64,000 nucleotides of DNA from JAQBXX01 sp947085325 (GCA_947085325.1 CAMTVY010000013.1:1-64000); one strand, 5' to 3'. Shown: positions 15,993-25,346, numbered from the stretch's first letter. Numbers and translations: made by a program. Notes: generated by a model not told the origin, from the letters alone.

Positions 15993-16472
15993 TTAGCGCG
16001 GCTTGACCGTGAGTGCGGCGCGTACGCTCTCGTGCACAAACTCGGACACATCACCGCCCAGGGCCGCGATCTCGCGTACCAGGCTGGAGGAGATATAGGC
16101 ATATTGCTCTGCCGGCGTGAGGAACAGGGTCTCCACCGTGGGTGCGAGGCGGCGGTTCATGCCGGCCAGCTGGAACTCGTGCTCGAAGTCCGACACCGCC
16201 CGTAATCCGCGCAAGATCACCTGCGCGCCGCGCACCTTGGCGTAGTCGGCAAGCAGGGTGTCAAAGCCGCAGACCTCTACATTGTCCAGCCCGGACAATA
16301 CCAGCCGCGCCAGCCGGATGCGCTCTTCCAGATCAAATGCCGGGCGCTTCGAGGGGTTGGCCGCCACGGCTACAATCACCTTGTCGAACAGCCGCGCGGC
16401 ACGCTGCACCAGATCGGTGTGGCCGTGCGTAAAGGGGTCGAAGGTGCCGGGGTAGATCGCGGTGATATTCAT
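15993..16472 (-). CDS. coaD: Phosphopantetheine adenylyltransferase
   Basis: The 159-residue product has the family length. It transfers AMP from ATP to 4'-phosphopantetheine, the penultimate step of coenzyme A synthesis in the cytoplasm. The nucleotidyltransferase HxGH motif is in GTFDPFTHGH (residues 9-18), and the YISSSLVREIA segment matches the ISSTxxR motif. GLRAVSDFEHEFQLAGMNR is also characteristic. It lies downstream of rsmD on the same strand, the usual rsmD-coaD order in gammaproteobacteria. Confidence 0.97.
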   Translation of the reverse strand: MNITAIYPGTFDPFTHGHTDLVQRAARLFDKVIVAVAANPSKRPAFDLEERIRLARLVLSGLDNVEVCGFDTLLADYAKVRGAQVILRGLRAVSDFEHEFQLAGMNRRLAPTVETLFLTPAEQYAYISSSLVREIAALGGDVSEFVHESVRAALTVKPR

Positions 16473-16541
16473 GGGTTTTGCACGCCGCCTTGGGGCAGAG
16501 TCAGCATCATAGCGCCTTGTGGTGTCAGCACCAAGGGGGGC

Positions 16542-17138
16542 TCAGGTCTCTTTGATGGCGAGGTGATAGCTCACTTGCCCGGCATTTTTGCTGCGCGCGA
16601 CGCGCCAGCCGTACGGCAGCATGTCGAGCGGCAGGTCACGTTCGGTTTCGAGGTAAATATGTGCCCCCGGCTTGAGCCAGCGGCCGCGTCCCAGCAGATC
16701 GCAACAGGGGGCGAGCAGGTTTTTGTGATACGGCGGGTCGAGAAAGACGACGTCGAAGCCTTGCTCCGGTGCAGTTTGTAAATAGCCGAGCGCACTGGCA
16801 TGGATGATCTGCGCGCCGTGCGCCCGCAGGGCGGTCATGTGTTCATGCAATTGCGCCACCACGGCGGTATTGTTGTCCACCAGCACCACGCTGGCGGCGC
16901 CGCGCGACAGCGCCTCGATACCCAGCGCGCCGCTGCCGGCGAAGAGGTCGAGGCAACGCGCGCCCGCGATCATGGGGGCGAGCCAGTTGAACAGGGTTTC
17001 GCGCACCCGGTCGGACGTCGGGCGCAGGCCTTCGGTGTCCGGAAACTCCAGGCGCCGCCCGCGCCACCTGCCGCTGATGATGCGCAGGCGGTGCGTGCCC
17101 GATGAGGGCTTAGTGTGACGACTCGGTCGCGCCGCCAC
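16542..17138 (-). CDS. rsmD: 16S rRNA (guanine-N2-)-methyltransferase RsmD
   Basis: The 198-residue protein shows LRIISGRWRGR near the N-terminus, RPTSDRVRETLFNWL, the SAM-binding LDLFAGSGALGIEALSRGA and the catalytic DPPY motif. RsmD methylates G966 of 16S rRNA. The start at 17138 lies 29 bases inside the end of the M16 peptidase gene upstream, so the genes are coupled. coaD follows 69 bases later. Confidence 0.95.
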   Translation of the reverse strand: MAARPSRHTKPSSGTHRLRIISGRWRGRRLEFPDTEGLRPTSDRVRETLFNWLAPMIAGARCLDLFAGSGALGIEALSRGAASVVLVDNNTAVVAQLHEHMTALRAHGAQIIHASALGYLQTAPEQGFDVVFLDPPYHKNLLAPCCDLLGRGRWLKPGAHIYLETERDLPLDMLPYGWRVARSKNAGQVSYHLAIKET

Positions 17139-18444
17139 CGACCACCACCGTTACCATCTGTTCAGGGTTTACACGCCGCTTGAAGGCATCCTTGATCTGC
17201 GCCAGCGTGACTTCGCCCACCTGCCGGGAGTAGGTGTCCAGAAAATCGAGAGGCAGGGTGTAAAAGCCGATCAACGCCAGGTACTCAATCAACTTGGCAT
17301 TGCTGTCGATGCGCAAGGCGAAGCCGCCGGTAATGTTCTGCTGGGCGGCCTTGAGTTCACGTGCGGTGGGGCCTTGCTCGGTGAACGTCCGCAGGGTATC
17401 GCGCAATACCTGGAGCGCCTGCCCGGTTTGCTCGTTGCGTGTTTGCAGGCCGAGCGTGAACGGGCCCGCTTCGCGCAACGGCAGAAAATAACTGTAACTG
17501 CTGTATGACAAGCCGCGCTTCTCGCGGATTTCATCCGACAGGCGCGATACCAGTCCGCTGCCACCCAGAATGTGGTTGCCGACCAGCAACGGGAAATAGT
17601 CGGGGTCGATGCGGCGCAGGCCCGGCTGCCCCATGAGTATATGGGTCTGGGCCGAAGGATGGGGTATCTCGATTGTGCGCGCGGCGGCCAGTGCCTCCAC
17701 CGTGGGCAGGGGGGGTGCGGGCTCGCCTGCAGGCAGGCCGCCGATCAGTGTGTCCGCAACGACCGCCGCTTCGCTGCGCGACAGCGCGCCCACAATCGCG
17801 ATGACGGCGTTGCGTGCCACGTAGTAACGTTTGTGGAACGCGACCAGGTGAGCACGCGTGAGCAGATCGAGGCTCGCTTCGGTGCCCGTGGGTTCTGCGT
17901 TGTAAGGGTGGGTGTCATAGAGTGCGCGATAGAAGGCCTTGCCTGCGATATCGCCGGGAGACTGCGCCTGCGCGAGCAAGGCTACGCGGGTGCGATCCCG
18001 TTCGCGCTCGAAGGCTGCTGCCGGGAAGCTGGGCCGTTGCAGCAGCAGGGCGAGGGTGTCGAGGGCGGGTTGCAGTACCGCGGGCTGGGTCAGGCTGCGC
18101 AGGCTCACGCTGGCCGTGTCGCGATCCACGCCCGCGCCAAACTGGGCGCCGATATTGGCAAAGCGGTCGGCGATTTCATCGGCGCCCAGCTCGCCTGCAT
18201 TACTCAGGGCGCCGTCATTGAGCAGGTTGCTGGTGAGGGCAGCCTGCCCCGGGATGGCGTCATCGCGCGCGCTGCCGGCGTCAAACAGCACCCGCACATC
18301 CACCATGGGCAGCTCGGGCGCCGGTACGAAGTAAACCCGCGCACCGTTGGGTGTTGTCCAGTGCTGGATTTCGGGTGCGGCAAATGCCGCGACATTAGCC
18401 AGCGCAAGCAGCGCGAACAGAAGAGCGTGCTTAACGGATGGCAT
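17110..18444 (-). CDS. M16-family peptidase subunit without zinc motif
   Basis: From Met at 18444 the 444-residue protein has a signal peptide (about residues 1-22, ending AFA) and the two-domain M16 fold (N-terminal around residues 30-200, C-terminal around 205-440). Where active members have HxxEH it reads IPGQAALTSNLL, so it should be catalytically inactive. The Arg/Tyr-rich GLSYSSYSYF segment of the C-terminal domain, typical for substrate contact, is kept. It directly follows and overlaps (14 bases) the active partner gene. The two likely form a periplasmic heterodimer like other alpha/beta M16B pairs. Confidence 0.88.
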   Translation of the reverse strand: MPSVKHALLFALLALANVAAFAAPEIQHWTTPNGARVYFVPAPELPMVDVRVLFDAGSARDDAIPGQAALTSNLLNDGALSNAGELGADEIADRFANIGAQFGAGVDRDTASVSLRSLTQPAVLQPALDTLALLLQRPSFPAAAFERERDRTRVALLAQAQSPGDIAGKAFYRALYDTHPYNAEPTGTEASLDLLTRAHLVAFHKRYYVARNAVIAIVGALSRSEAAVVADTLIGGLPAGEPAPPLPTVEALAAARTIEIPHPSAQTHILMGQPGLRRIDPDYFPLLVGNHILGGSGLVSRLSDEIREKRGLSYSSYSYFLPLREAGPFTLGLQTRNEQTGQALQVLRDTLRTFTEQGPTARELKAAQQNITGGFALRIDSNAKLIEYLALIGFYTLPLDFLDTYSRQVGEVTLAQIKDAFKRRVNPEQMVTVVVGGGATESSH

Positions 18445-19819
18445 TGTGGCCTCCTGCTGCGCCTGCGGCGGGGCGTTGCTTGTCGGGGTCGAGCGGTAGC
18501 GGCTGGAGCACGGCAACGGTGAGGCGATCCTCGATCAGGTATGTGCGCGCCACTTGCTGCACCTGCTCTGCCGTGACGGCATTGATGCTGTCCACGTAAC
18601 TGTCCATCAGGCGCCAGTCGAGGCCCACGGTTTCGAGGGTACCGATTTGCATCGCCTGGCCGAAGCTGGAGTCGCGCTGATAGACGTCACTCGCCACCAC
18701 CTGGGTCTTGATGCGTGACAGTTCGGCCTCACTTACGACGGTTTCCTGCAGCTGTCTGATCTCGCCGCGCAGGGCCTGCTCCAGCTCCTCGATGGTGTGG
18801 CCACGGGCGGGTGTGCCATCGATCAGAAACAGGTCGGAGGCGCGCGCGGTGAGGTTGTATCCGGCGCTGGCGCTGGCGGCGATCTGCCGGTCGCGCACCA
18901 GATGTCTGGCGAGCCGCGCGCTGTCGCCGCCCGAGAGCAGTGCCGACAGCACTTCGAGCGCGTAGGGTTCCCAGGCGGCATCAGGGCTGGCGGACTTCAA
19001 CACCGGCACCGGATACCCCATCAGCAGATACGGCAGTTCGGCGGGCGCCTTTACGGTAATGCGGCGCTGACCGGTCTGCACCAGCTCATTGCGCGGCTTG
19101 AGCGCGGGAATCGATGCGGGCTTGAGCGCACCGAAATATTTTTTTGCAAGCTTCAATACCTGTTCGGGTTCCACATCGCCCACCACCACCACGGTCGCAT
19201 TATTGGGCGCATACCAGGTTTTGTACCAGGCCTTGAGATCGTCGATATGCAGATTTTCCAGATCATCCATCCAGCCGATGACCGGGTTGCGGTAGGCGCT
19301 GTTGTAAAACGCCGCGCCGTTGAACTGCTCGTAGGTGAGTGACTCGGGGTCGTCTTCGGTGCGCAAGCGGCGCTCCTCCATGACCACGCGTACCTCCTTG
19401 GCGAATTCCTCCTGCTTGAGCTGGAGGTTACGCATGCGGTCGGCCTCCATCTCGAAGCTTACCGGCAGGCGGCTTTTCTCCAGTTGCTGGTAATAGGCGG
19501 TGTAGTCACGTCCGGTGAAGGCATTTTCGCGTCCGCCGTTCTGCGCGATGATGCGGGAGAATTCGTTCGGCCCATGTTTGCGCGTGCCCTTGAACATCAT
19601 GTGTTCGAGCACATGCGAAATGCCGGTGATGCCGCTGTGCTCGTAGCTCGCGCCCACCTTGTACCAGACTTGGGATACCACCACAGGTGCGCGATGATCT
19701 TCGCGCACGATGAGTTTGAGGCCGTTGTCGAGGCGGTATTCATGCGTGCTGGGCGTGGCTGCGTGTACCTGGACGCTGAGCAGCAGGCTCAGGCCCGCTA
19801 CAATATACTTGTACGTCAT
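18431..19819 (-). CDS. M16-family zinc metallopeptidase (active subunit), periplasmic
   Basis: The start is ATG with its complement at 19817-19819; the frame remains open upstream but the extension is antisense to ftsY. The 462-residue product has a signal peptide ending VHA (about residue 19), then RLDNGLKLIVREDHRAPVV, and the zinc-binding HVLEH (HxxEH) in GISHVLEHMMFKG. A further conserved NAFTGRDYTAYYQQL segment and the downstream Glu ligand region (about residue 140) support activity. Substrates are unknown. It is divergent from ftsY with 58 bases between starts. Confidence 0.9.
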   Translation of the reverse strand: MTYKYIVAGLSLLLSVQVHAATPSTHEYRLDNGLKLIVREDHRAPVVVSQVWYKVGASYEHSGITGISHVLEHMMFKGTRKHGPNEFSRIIAQNGGRENAFTGRDYTAYYQQLEKSRLPVSFEMEADRMRNLQLKQEEFAKEVRVVMEERRLRTEDDPESLTYEQFNGAAFYNSAYRNPVIGWMDDLENLHIDDLKAWYKTWYAPNNATVVVVGDVEPEQVLKLAKKYFGALKPASIPALKPRNELVQTGQRRITVKAPAELPYLLMGYPVPVLKSASPDAAWEPYALEVLSALLSGGDSARLARHLVRDRQIAASASAGYNLTARASDLFLIDGTPARGHTIEELEQALRGEIRQLQETVVSEAELSRIKTQVVASDVYQRDSSFGQAMQIGTLETVGLDWRLMDSYVDSINAVTAEQVQQVARTYLIEDRLTVAVLQPLPLDPDKQRPAAGAAGGHNAIR

Positions 19820-19877
19820 GTCAGCCCTGATGTTGAGTGTTGAGTGATAGGATAGCGCAATACGCGGAACAACAGCT

Positions 19878-20864
19878 ATGACACTGAAAACCCTGCTGGG
19901 GTTCAAGAAAAATACCAGTCCTGCCGCAGAGGCAGCGCCCGGTGCGCTGGCACGCATGGGGCATGCCCTGGCGCGCACACGCGCGGGGCTGGGCGACTGG
20001 CTGGGCGGATTACGCGCCGGCGCTGTCGCGGTTGATGCGGATCTGCTGGAACTGCTCGAAGAGCGCCTGTTGTCGGCAGATGTCGGTGTCGAGGTGACAG
20101 AGAAGATCATGGGCCATCTGGGTGCGCGCCTTGGGCGGCGTGAGTTGCGCGATGCCGGGGCGCTGGCGGATGCCGTGCGGGAAGAGTTGCTGGCCATTCT
20201 GCGGCCGTGCGAGCAGCCGCTGGTGATCGCGCCGGATGAGCGGCCCTTTGTCCTGCTCATGGTGGGTATCAATGGCGCGGGTAAAACCACGACCATCGGC
20301 AAGCTCGCGCAGCAACTGCGGCGTGATGGTCGCCAGGTGATGCTCGCTGCCGGTGATACCTTCCGCGCCGCCGCAGTGGAACAGCTTCAGGCATGGGGCG
20401 AGCGCAACCAGGTGCCGGTGATTGCGCCACACAGTGCGGGTGCCGATCCGGCGGCGGTGATTTATGATGCGGTACAGGCGGCACGTGCCCGCAGAGTAGA
20501 TGTGCTGATTGTGGATACGTCCGGCCGCCTCCATACCCAGACCAACTTGATGGAAGAGCTGAAGAAGATCAAGCGTGTCATTGCCAAGGCCGATTCTGCG
20601 GCGCCGCAGGAGGTGATGCTGGTGGTGGATGCAGGCACCGGCCAGAATGCGCTGATGCAGGCGCAACGGTTCCATCAGGCCGTGGGGCTGACCGGTATCA
20701 CGCTGACCAAGCTTGATGGCACGGCCAGGGGCGGCATCATTTTTGCGCTGGCGGAAAAAGTGGGTGTACCCATACGCTACATCGGTGTCGGCGAAGGTAT
20801 AGACGATTTGCGTGAATTTAATGCGGAGGAATTCGTAGAAGCATTATTCGAGCAAAGTGGATGA
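19878..20864 (+). CDS. ftsY: Signal recognition particle receptor FtsY
   Basis: This SRP GTPase receptor targets ribosomes translating membrane proteins to the translocon. The 328-residue protein has a short N-terminal region, the four-helix N domain (about residues 30-110) and the G domain with GINGAGKTTTIGKLA, DTFRAAAVEQL, DTSGRLHTQ and TKLDGTARGG. The acidic A domain found in E. coli is nearly absent, as in many bacteria. It heads the conserved ftsY-ftsE-ftsX group. Confidence 0.96.
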   Translation: MTLKTLLGFKKNTSPAAEAAPGALARMGHALARTRAGLGDWLGGLRAGAVAVDADLLELLEERLLSADVGVEVTEKIMGHLGARLGRRELRDAGALADAVREELLAILRPCEQPLVIAPDERPFVLLMVGINGAGKTTTIGKLAQQLRRDGRQVMLAAGDTFRAAAVEQLQAWGERNQVPVIAPHSAGADPAAVIYDAVQAARARRVDVLIVDTSGRLHTQTNLMEELKKIKRVIAKADSAAPQEVMLVVDAGTGQNALMQAQRFHQAVGLTGITLTKLDGTARGGIIFALAEKVGVPIRYIGVGEGIDDLREFNAEEFVEALFEQSG

Positions 20865-20877
20865 CTAAGAACAGCCC

Positions 20878-20943
20878 AACGCAAAGGCGCAAAGGACGCA
20901 GGTATAATAATTTTGCGTCTTGGCGTCTTGGCGTCTTGGCGTT
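20878..20943. repeat. Imperfect inverted repeat with a tandem 8-bp unit
   Basis: Between ftsY and ftsE, AACGCAAAGGCGCAAAGGACGCA faces a right arm made of GCGTCTTG three times followed by GCGTT. It can fold into an imperfect hairpin with an AT-rich loop that contains TATAAT. Such sequences are often dispersed genomic repeats. Confidence 0.6.
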
Positions 20944-20958
20944 GAGTTTTCATACGTA

Positions 20959-21627
20959 ATGATCCTCTTTAATCACGTTTCCAAGCGTCACCCCGGCGGG
21001 TTTGAAGCCTTGCGTGAGATCAGTTTCGAGATCGGGCGCGGCGAAATGGCGTTTCTGACCGGCCACTCCGGCGCCGGCAAGAGTACGGTGTTGCGGTTGA
21101 TAGCCCTGCTCGAGCGCGCCAGTTTTGGCCAGATCGTGGTGAATGGCCAGAATCTTTCCGGCATCAGCCGCCGCCGCCTGCCCTATTTGCGGCGCAGCAT
21201 CGGCATGGTATTCCAGAATCACAAACTGTTGTATGACCGTACGGTGTTCGATAACGTCGCCTTGCCGCTGGTGATCACGGGCGCAGGCCGGGATGACATT
21301 GCACGCCGTGTGCATGCAGCGCTCGACAAGGTCGGGCTGCTCAGCAAGGAGCGCGCTTACCCGGTAACGCTCTCCGGCGGCGAGCAGCAGCGCGTGGGCA
21401 TCGCGCGCGCGGTGGTGCATCGGCCACCGTTGTTGCTGGCGGACGAGCCGACCGGCAATCTCGACCCGGAGTTGTCGCGCGAGATCATGACGCTGTTTCA
21501 GGAGTTCAACCAGTTTGGTGTAAGTGTGCTGGTGGCCACCCATGATCTGGAGTTGATTCGTCATTTGCCGCACCGCATCCTCACCTTGAAGGACGGCCGG
21601 CTGGTAGCGGACAGCGCGGCGGCATGA
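20959..21627 (+). CDS. ftsE: Cell-division ABC transporter ATPase FtsE
   Basis: ATG 20959 gives 222 residues, the usual size. Walker A GHSGAGKST, signature LSGGEQQR and Walker B LLADEPTG are intact, as is the H-loop in ATHD. FtsE with FtsX forms a membrane complex that activates septal murein hydrolases through EnvC, whose gene is also in this window (57045-58226). The upstream in-frame extension lies in the repeat and is rejected. FtsX overlaps by four bases. Confidence 0.96.
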   Translation: MILFNHVSKRHPGGFEALREISFEIGRGEMAFLTGHSGAGKSTVLRLIALLERASFGQIVVNGQNLSGISRRRLPYLRRSIGMVFQNHKLLYDRTVFDNVALPLVITGAGRDDIARRVHAALDKVGLLSKERAYPVTLSGGEQQRVGIARAVVHRPPLLLADEPTGNLDPELSREIMTLFQEFNQFGVSVLVATHDLELIRHLPHRILTLKDGRLVADSAAA

Positions 21628-22661
21628 TCCGGCTCTTCACGCGCCGCCGCAGTGGCGCAACACCGATACCACGCAGCCGCTCCGCCAGCCCTGCGCCCGC
21701 CGCAGTGCGCGCACCTGAGCGCGCGGCACGGCGGCAGAGGTTTGCATTCTCGCTCAAGGGCTATGTGGCGCAACACCTGCAGGCGCTTTTTTACAGCCTG
21801 GGCCAGATGTGGCGCGCACCGGTGGCAACGTTGATGACTGCTGTTGTAATAGGCATCACGCTGGCGCTGCCCTCGGTGTTGTATCTCGTACTCGAACATG
21901 CGCAACAGCTGAGCGCCGGCTGGGGCGGCGGCCCGCAGATTACGCTGCTGCTCAGGCAGGAGGTCAGTGATGATGCGGGCCGGGCGCTGGCCGGGCGCTT
22001 GCGCACGTGGCCCGCAGTGACAGAGGCGCACGCGATTTCACGCGCCGAGGCGCTGGAGGAATTTCGTCAACTGTCGGGTTTTGGTGCTGCGCTGGATGCG
22101 CTCGGGGAAAATCCGCTGCCGGCGGTAATCGCGCTGCGCCTGGCGGCAGATTCAGGGCAGGCCGCCAAAGCGGCATACGAACAATTGCGGGCGCTGCCCG
22201 AGGTCGAGAGGGCTGAGTTCGAGGAGCAATGGCTCAAGCGACTGCATGCCATCATGCACGTCGTCACCCGCAGTGTGTTAATGCTGGCAGGGCTGTTTGC
22301 GGCGGCGGTGCTGTTCATCATCGGCAACACCTTGCGGCTGGCTGTGCAAAACCGGCGTGAGGAGATCGAGGTGGTCAAGCTGATCGGCGCCAGCGATGCC
22401 TTTGTCAGGCGGCCGTTTTTATACAGCGGGATGTGGTATGGCACGTTGGGCGGTATCTGTGCCTGGGCCATGGTGAGCCTGGCGCTGTGGTTGATGAGCG
22501 CGCCTGTGCAGCAGTTGGCCGGACTTTACCAGAGTGATTTCCGTTTAAGCGGTCTCGGTTTCAACGTTATACTGGCGCTTGTGGCCGGCGGTGCTCTGCT
22601 GGGCCTGCTGGGTGCCTGGCTGTCTGTGGGGCGGCACCTGGCGCATATTGAACCGTCTTGA
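21624..22661 (+). CDS. ftsX: Cell-division protein FtsX
   Basis: This permease-like partner of FtsE begins in an ATGA overlap. The 345-residue protein has a basic cytoplasmic N-terminus of about 65 residues, a helix at about 74-94, a periplasmic domain (about 95-205) and three further helices ending near residue 335. The NTLRLAVQNRREEIEVVKLIGAS segment of the FtsX/MacB family is clear. It should recruit EnvC in the periplasm. The N-terminal extension is longer and richer in Arg/Pro/Ala than in E. coli. Confidence 0.95.
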   Translation: MIRLFTRRRSGATPIPRSRSASPAPAAVRAPERAARRQRFAFSLKGYVAQHLQALFYSLGQMWRAPVATLMTAVVIGITLALPSVLYLVLEHAQQLSAGWGGGPQITLLLRQEVSDDAGRALAGRLRTWPAVTEAHAISRAEALEEFRQLSGFGAALDALGENPLPAVIALRLAADSGQAAKAAYEQLRALPEVERAEFEEQWLKRLHAIMHVVTRSVLMLAGLFAAAVLFIIGNTLRLAVQNRREEIEVVKLIGASDAFVRRPFLYSGMWYGTLGGICAWAMVSLALWLMSAPVQQLAGLYQSDFRLSGLGFNVILALVAGGALLGLLGAWLSVGRHLAHIEPS

Positions 22662-22666
22662 ACCCT

Positions 22667-22696
22667 GAAACGGGTCGTTGATGACTAACCCGTTTC
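22667..22696 (+). terminator. Hairpin downstream of ftsX
   Basis: GAAACGGGT pairs with ACCCGTTTC around a 12-base loop, six bases after the ftsX stop. No T-run follows, so termination would need Rho or is partial. The 250 bases up to rpoH contain no convincing gene. Confidence 0.45.
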
Positions 22697-22850
22697 GTCT
22701 GCTGGTGTATACCAAGCCCATCGTCGCTGAGTCCTTCATGGCGCGGGCGCGTAACCGGCTGCTGATCCGGCGCAATATCAGGCCCTGCAACGCCTGCAGG
22801 CTTCCGGGCTGCCCAGAAAGACTATTGATTAGGTTGAACTTTCCCCCTCT

Positions 22851-22880
22851 TTGGCGCTCATGTTGCTAGAGTGCTAAAAT
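22851..22880 (+). promoter_or_regulatory. Candidate sigma-70 promoter of rpoH
   Basis: TTGGCG (22851-22856) and TAAAAT (22875-22880) are separated by 18 bases, placing transcription start about 24 bases before the rpoH ATG. An AAGGAGG ribosome-binding site follows at about 22900. The -35 match is moderate. Confidence 0.5.
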
Positions 22881-22911
22881 GAGCCTATAGACTTTAACAA
22901 GGAGGGTACCC

Positions 22912-23778
22912 ATGTCCAACGACTACACCATGCAGCTCGCAGTACCCGTTGGCAGCCTCGACCACTACATCCGCGCCGCCTACAGCGTGCCAATGCTGAG
23001 CGCGGGCGAAGAGCAGGCGCTGGCTATCCGCTACCAGCAGGAAGACGACCTTGATGCCGCCCGGCGGTTGGTGCTTGCCCACCTGCGTTTTGTGATCTAC
23101 GTCGCCCGTGGCTACAACGGTTACGGTCTGTCACAGGCTGATCTGATTCAGGAGGGCAATATCGGCCTGATGAAGGCCGTGCGTCGCTTTAACCCCGATA
23201 TGGGGGTGCGTCTGGTGTCGTTCGCCGTGCACTGGATCCGTGCCGAAATGCACGAATTCATCCTGCGCAACTGGCGCATCGTCAAGGTAGCCACCACCAA
23301 GGCGCAACGCAAGCTGTTTTTCAACCTGCGTAGCGCATCGAAGCGCCTCGGCTGGCTCAATAGTGACGAGGTGAATGCCATTGCCAAGGATCTGGGTGTG
23401 AGCGCCAATGATGTGCGCGAGATGGAGTCGCGTATGAGCGGCCACGATTACGCCTTCGATGCCCACGCCGACGACGACGACAGCACGGCGCAGTTTGCAC
23501 CCGCTGCCTACCTGCAGGATCTGCGCATGGAGCCGTCCACGCAGCTGGAGCAGAGCAACTACGACGAAAGCCGCAGCGAACACCTGCAGCAAGCGCTGGC
23601 CATGCTCGATGCGCGCAGCCGCGACATTGTCGAGCAACGCTGGCTGGGCGATGCCAAGGCCACGTTGCAGGTGCTGGCTGAGCGTTATCAGGTATCGGCC
23701 GAGCGCATCCGGCAGCTGGAAAACAACGCCATCAAGAAGCTGCAACGGGTGATCGCACCCACTGTAGCCGTGGGTTAA
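22912..23778 (+). CDS. rpoH: Heat-shock sigma factor sigma-32
   Basis: The 288-residue protein carries region 2 (LRFVIYVARGYNGYG, DLIQEGNIGLMKAVRRF, SFAVHWIRAEMHEF) followed by the RpoH box QRKLFFNLR, the hallmark of sigma-32, and region 4 (LQVLAERYQVSAERIRQLENNAIKKL). It directs transcription of chaperone and protease genes such as hslVU, found later in the window. Its stop overlaps the convergent bioD stop by four bases. Confidence 0.97.
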   Translation: MSNDYTMQLAVPVGSLDHYIRAAYSVPMLSAGEEQALAIRYQQEDDLDAARRLVLAHLRFVIYVARGYNGYGLSQADLIQEGNIGLMKAVRRFNPDMGVRLVSFAVHWIRAEMHEFILRNWRIVKVATTKAQRKLFFNLRSASKRLGWLNSDEVNAIAKDLGVSANDVREMESRMSGHDYAFDAHADDDDSTAQFAPAAYLQDLRMEPSTQLEQSNYDESRSEHLQQALAMLDARSRDIVEQRWLGDAKATLQVLAERYQVSAERIRQLENNAIKKLQRVIAPTVAVG

Positions 23779-24455
23779 GGCAGCAACACAGACACGTTCA
23801 ATGTCCGGCCTATGTGCTGTGTGTCCAGCGCGGCGAGGTGGGGCACGACGCCCAGCAGTGGCGCCGGAATGCGCTCACGCAAAGCCGCAATATTTTCCGC
23901 GAGTTCGGCAAAACCGGGGGTGACGCTGTTCGCGACCCAGCCGGCGAACGGCAACCCCGAGCGCGCGATGTTCTCAGCGCTCAACAGGGCGTGATTCAGG
24001 CAGCCGAGCCGCATCCCCACCACCAGCACCACCGGCAGGCCCAGCTTCAGCGCGAGATCGGCGATGGTTTCCCGCTCATTCAGCGGCACGCACCAGCCGC
24101 CCGCACCCTCCACCACCACACAGTCCGCCTGCGCGGCGATGGCATCAAACAGCGTTTTCAGGTGTGCGATGTCTATGCGTCGTCCTGCGCGCTGTGCGGC
24201 GATGTGGGGGGCGATGGGTGGTGCGTAGAGATAGGGATTGACCTGTTCATAGGGCAAGGCAATCACGGCGGCGCGTTGCAGTCGCAGGGCGTCATCATTG
24301 CGTAGCCCGGCCTCGGTGGCGACAGCACCGCACGCCACCGGCTTCATCGCCGCCGTGCGCACACCGGCCGCCGCGAGCGCATGCAGCAGGCCGAGTGTCA
24401 CCCAGGTTTTACCGGCGTCGGTGTCCGTGCCGGTGATGAACAGGCCGCGCGTCAC
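23775..24455 (-). CDS. bioD: Dethiobiotin synthetase
   Basis: BioD closes the ureido ring of dethiobiotin from diaminopelargonate, CO2 and ATP. The 226-residue protein starts with GLFITGTDTDAGKT, the P-loop of the family, followed by KPVACG and the VEGAGGWCVPLN motif. It is the last gene of bioF-bioH-bioC-bioD, and its start overlaps the bioC stop by four bases. Confidence 0.95.
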   Translation of the reverse strand: MTRGLFITGTDTDAGKTWVTLGLLHALAAAGVRTAAMKPVACGAVATEAGLRNDDALRLQRAAVIALPYEQVNPYLYAPPIAPHIAAQRAGRRIDIAHLKTLFDAIAAQADCVVVEGAGGWCVPLNERETIADLALKLGLPVVLVVGMRLGCLNHALLSAENIARSGLPFAGWVANSVTPGFAELAENIAALRERIPAPLLGVVPHLAALDTQHIGRTLNVSVLLP

Positions 24456-25345
24456 GGCGCTTTTCGTCCGCGCAGGCTGGCGAGCGGAACCCGGATGGTT
24501 CCGTTATTCACTTCCTGTATCGAAGCCTCCGGCGCCCAGGCATGGCCATACACGACTTCGTAGCTTGCGGGCAGAACGCCTTCGCTGCGAAAGCGTTCGT
24601 AGGCGTTGCTGAAGGCTTGCAGACGACCTTTACCAGTGAGCCCACGCATGCGTCCGGCGGTGATGTTATGCGCGCCGATGAGTTTGAGATCACGCATCAG
24701 CCTCTGTACGTCGGGATAGGTTAGCGTGAAGTGCTCAACATCCATTACCGGCATGGTGAAGTGCGTGCGCACCAATGCGTCGCCGATGTCGTGCATGTCG
24801 ATGAAGCGGCTGACGTGACTGTGTGTATCGACCTCGGCCCAGCTCGCGCGCAACTCTTTCAGGGTGTCGGGGCCGAAGCTGGAAAACATCAGCAGGCCGC
24901 CTGGTTTGAGCGCGCGACGCAATTCCAGCAGGGTCGAGTCGAGGTCATTGCACCACTGCAACGCGAGGTTGGAGAAAATCAGATCGGCACAGCCCGCGCG
25001 CAACGGCAGTGCGTCGATGTCGGCGCAGACGAGTATTTGACGCCGGTCAATAAAGCGCTGCCATAAGGGCGTCTGGCGGCGCGTTTCGAACAACATGTTT
25101 TCGGCGATATCGAGTGCAATCACGCACGCGCTTTTATAGCGCCGTGCCAGGGCGCGGGTATGCAGTCCGGTGCCGGCACCGGCATCGAGTATCAGTGCCG
25201 GAGCAATGCGCACGGCATCGAGACGCTCCACCATGCGCCTGCCCACCTCGTGTTGCAGCAAGGCCGTCTGGTCATAGTGGTGCGCCACGCGATTGAAGGC
25301 GCGCCGCATCAGTTGCTTGTCCAGGTAGTAGTCCGAGTCGTGCAT
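24452..25345 (-). CDS. bioC: Malonyl-ACP O-methyltransferase
   Basis: BioC methylates malonyl-ACP to start pimelate synthesis. From MHDSDYYLDK at 25345 the protein is 297 residues. FNRVAHHYDQTALLQHEVGRRM, the SAM motif ILDAGAGTGLHT and LQWCNDLDSTLLELRRALKPGGLLMFSSFGPDTLKELR-type elements (SFGPDTLKELR) are typical. The start is two bases from the bioH stop. A longer upstream frame would lie inside bioH and is rejected. Confidence 0.95.
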   Translation of the reverse strand: MHDSDYYLDKQLMRRAFNRVAHHYDQTALLQHEVGRRMVERLDAVRIAPALILDAGAGTGLHTRALARRYKSACVIALDIAENMLFETRRQTPLWQRFIDRRQILVCADIDALPLRAGCADLIFSNLALQWCNDLDSTLLELRRALKPGGLLMFSSFGPDTLKELRASWAEVDTHSHVSRFIDMHDIGDALVRTHFTMPVMDVEHFTLTYPDVQRLMRDLKLIGAHNITAGRMRGLTGKGRLQAFSNAYERFRSEGVLPASYEVVYGHAWAPEASIQEVNNGTIRVPLASLRGRKAP

Positions 25346-25346
25346 G

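Noticed and set aside
22678..22869. 63-codon frame between ftsX and rpoH
   Set aside because: It begins inside the ftsX hairpin, lacks a ribosome-binding site and runs into the rpoH promoter region.
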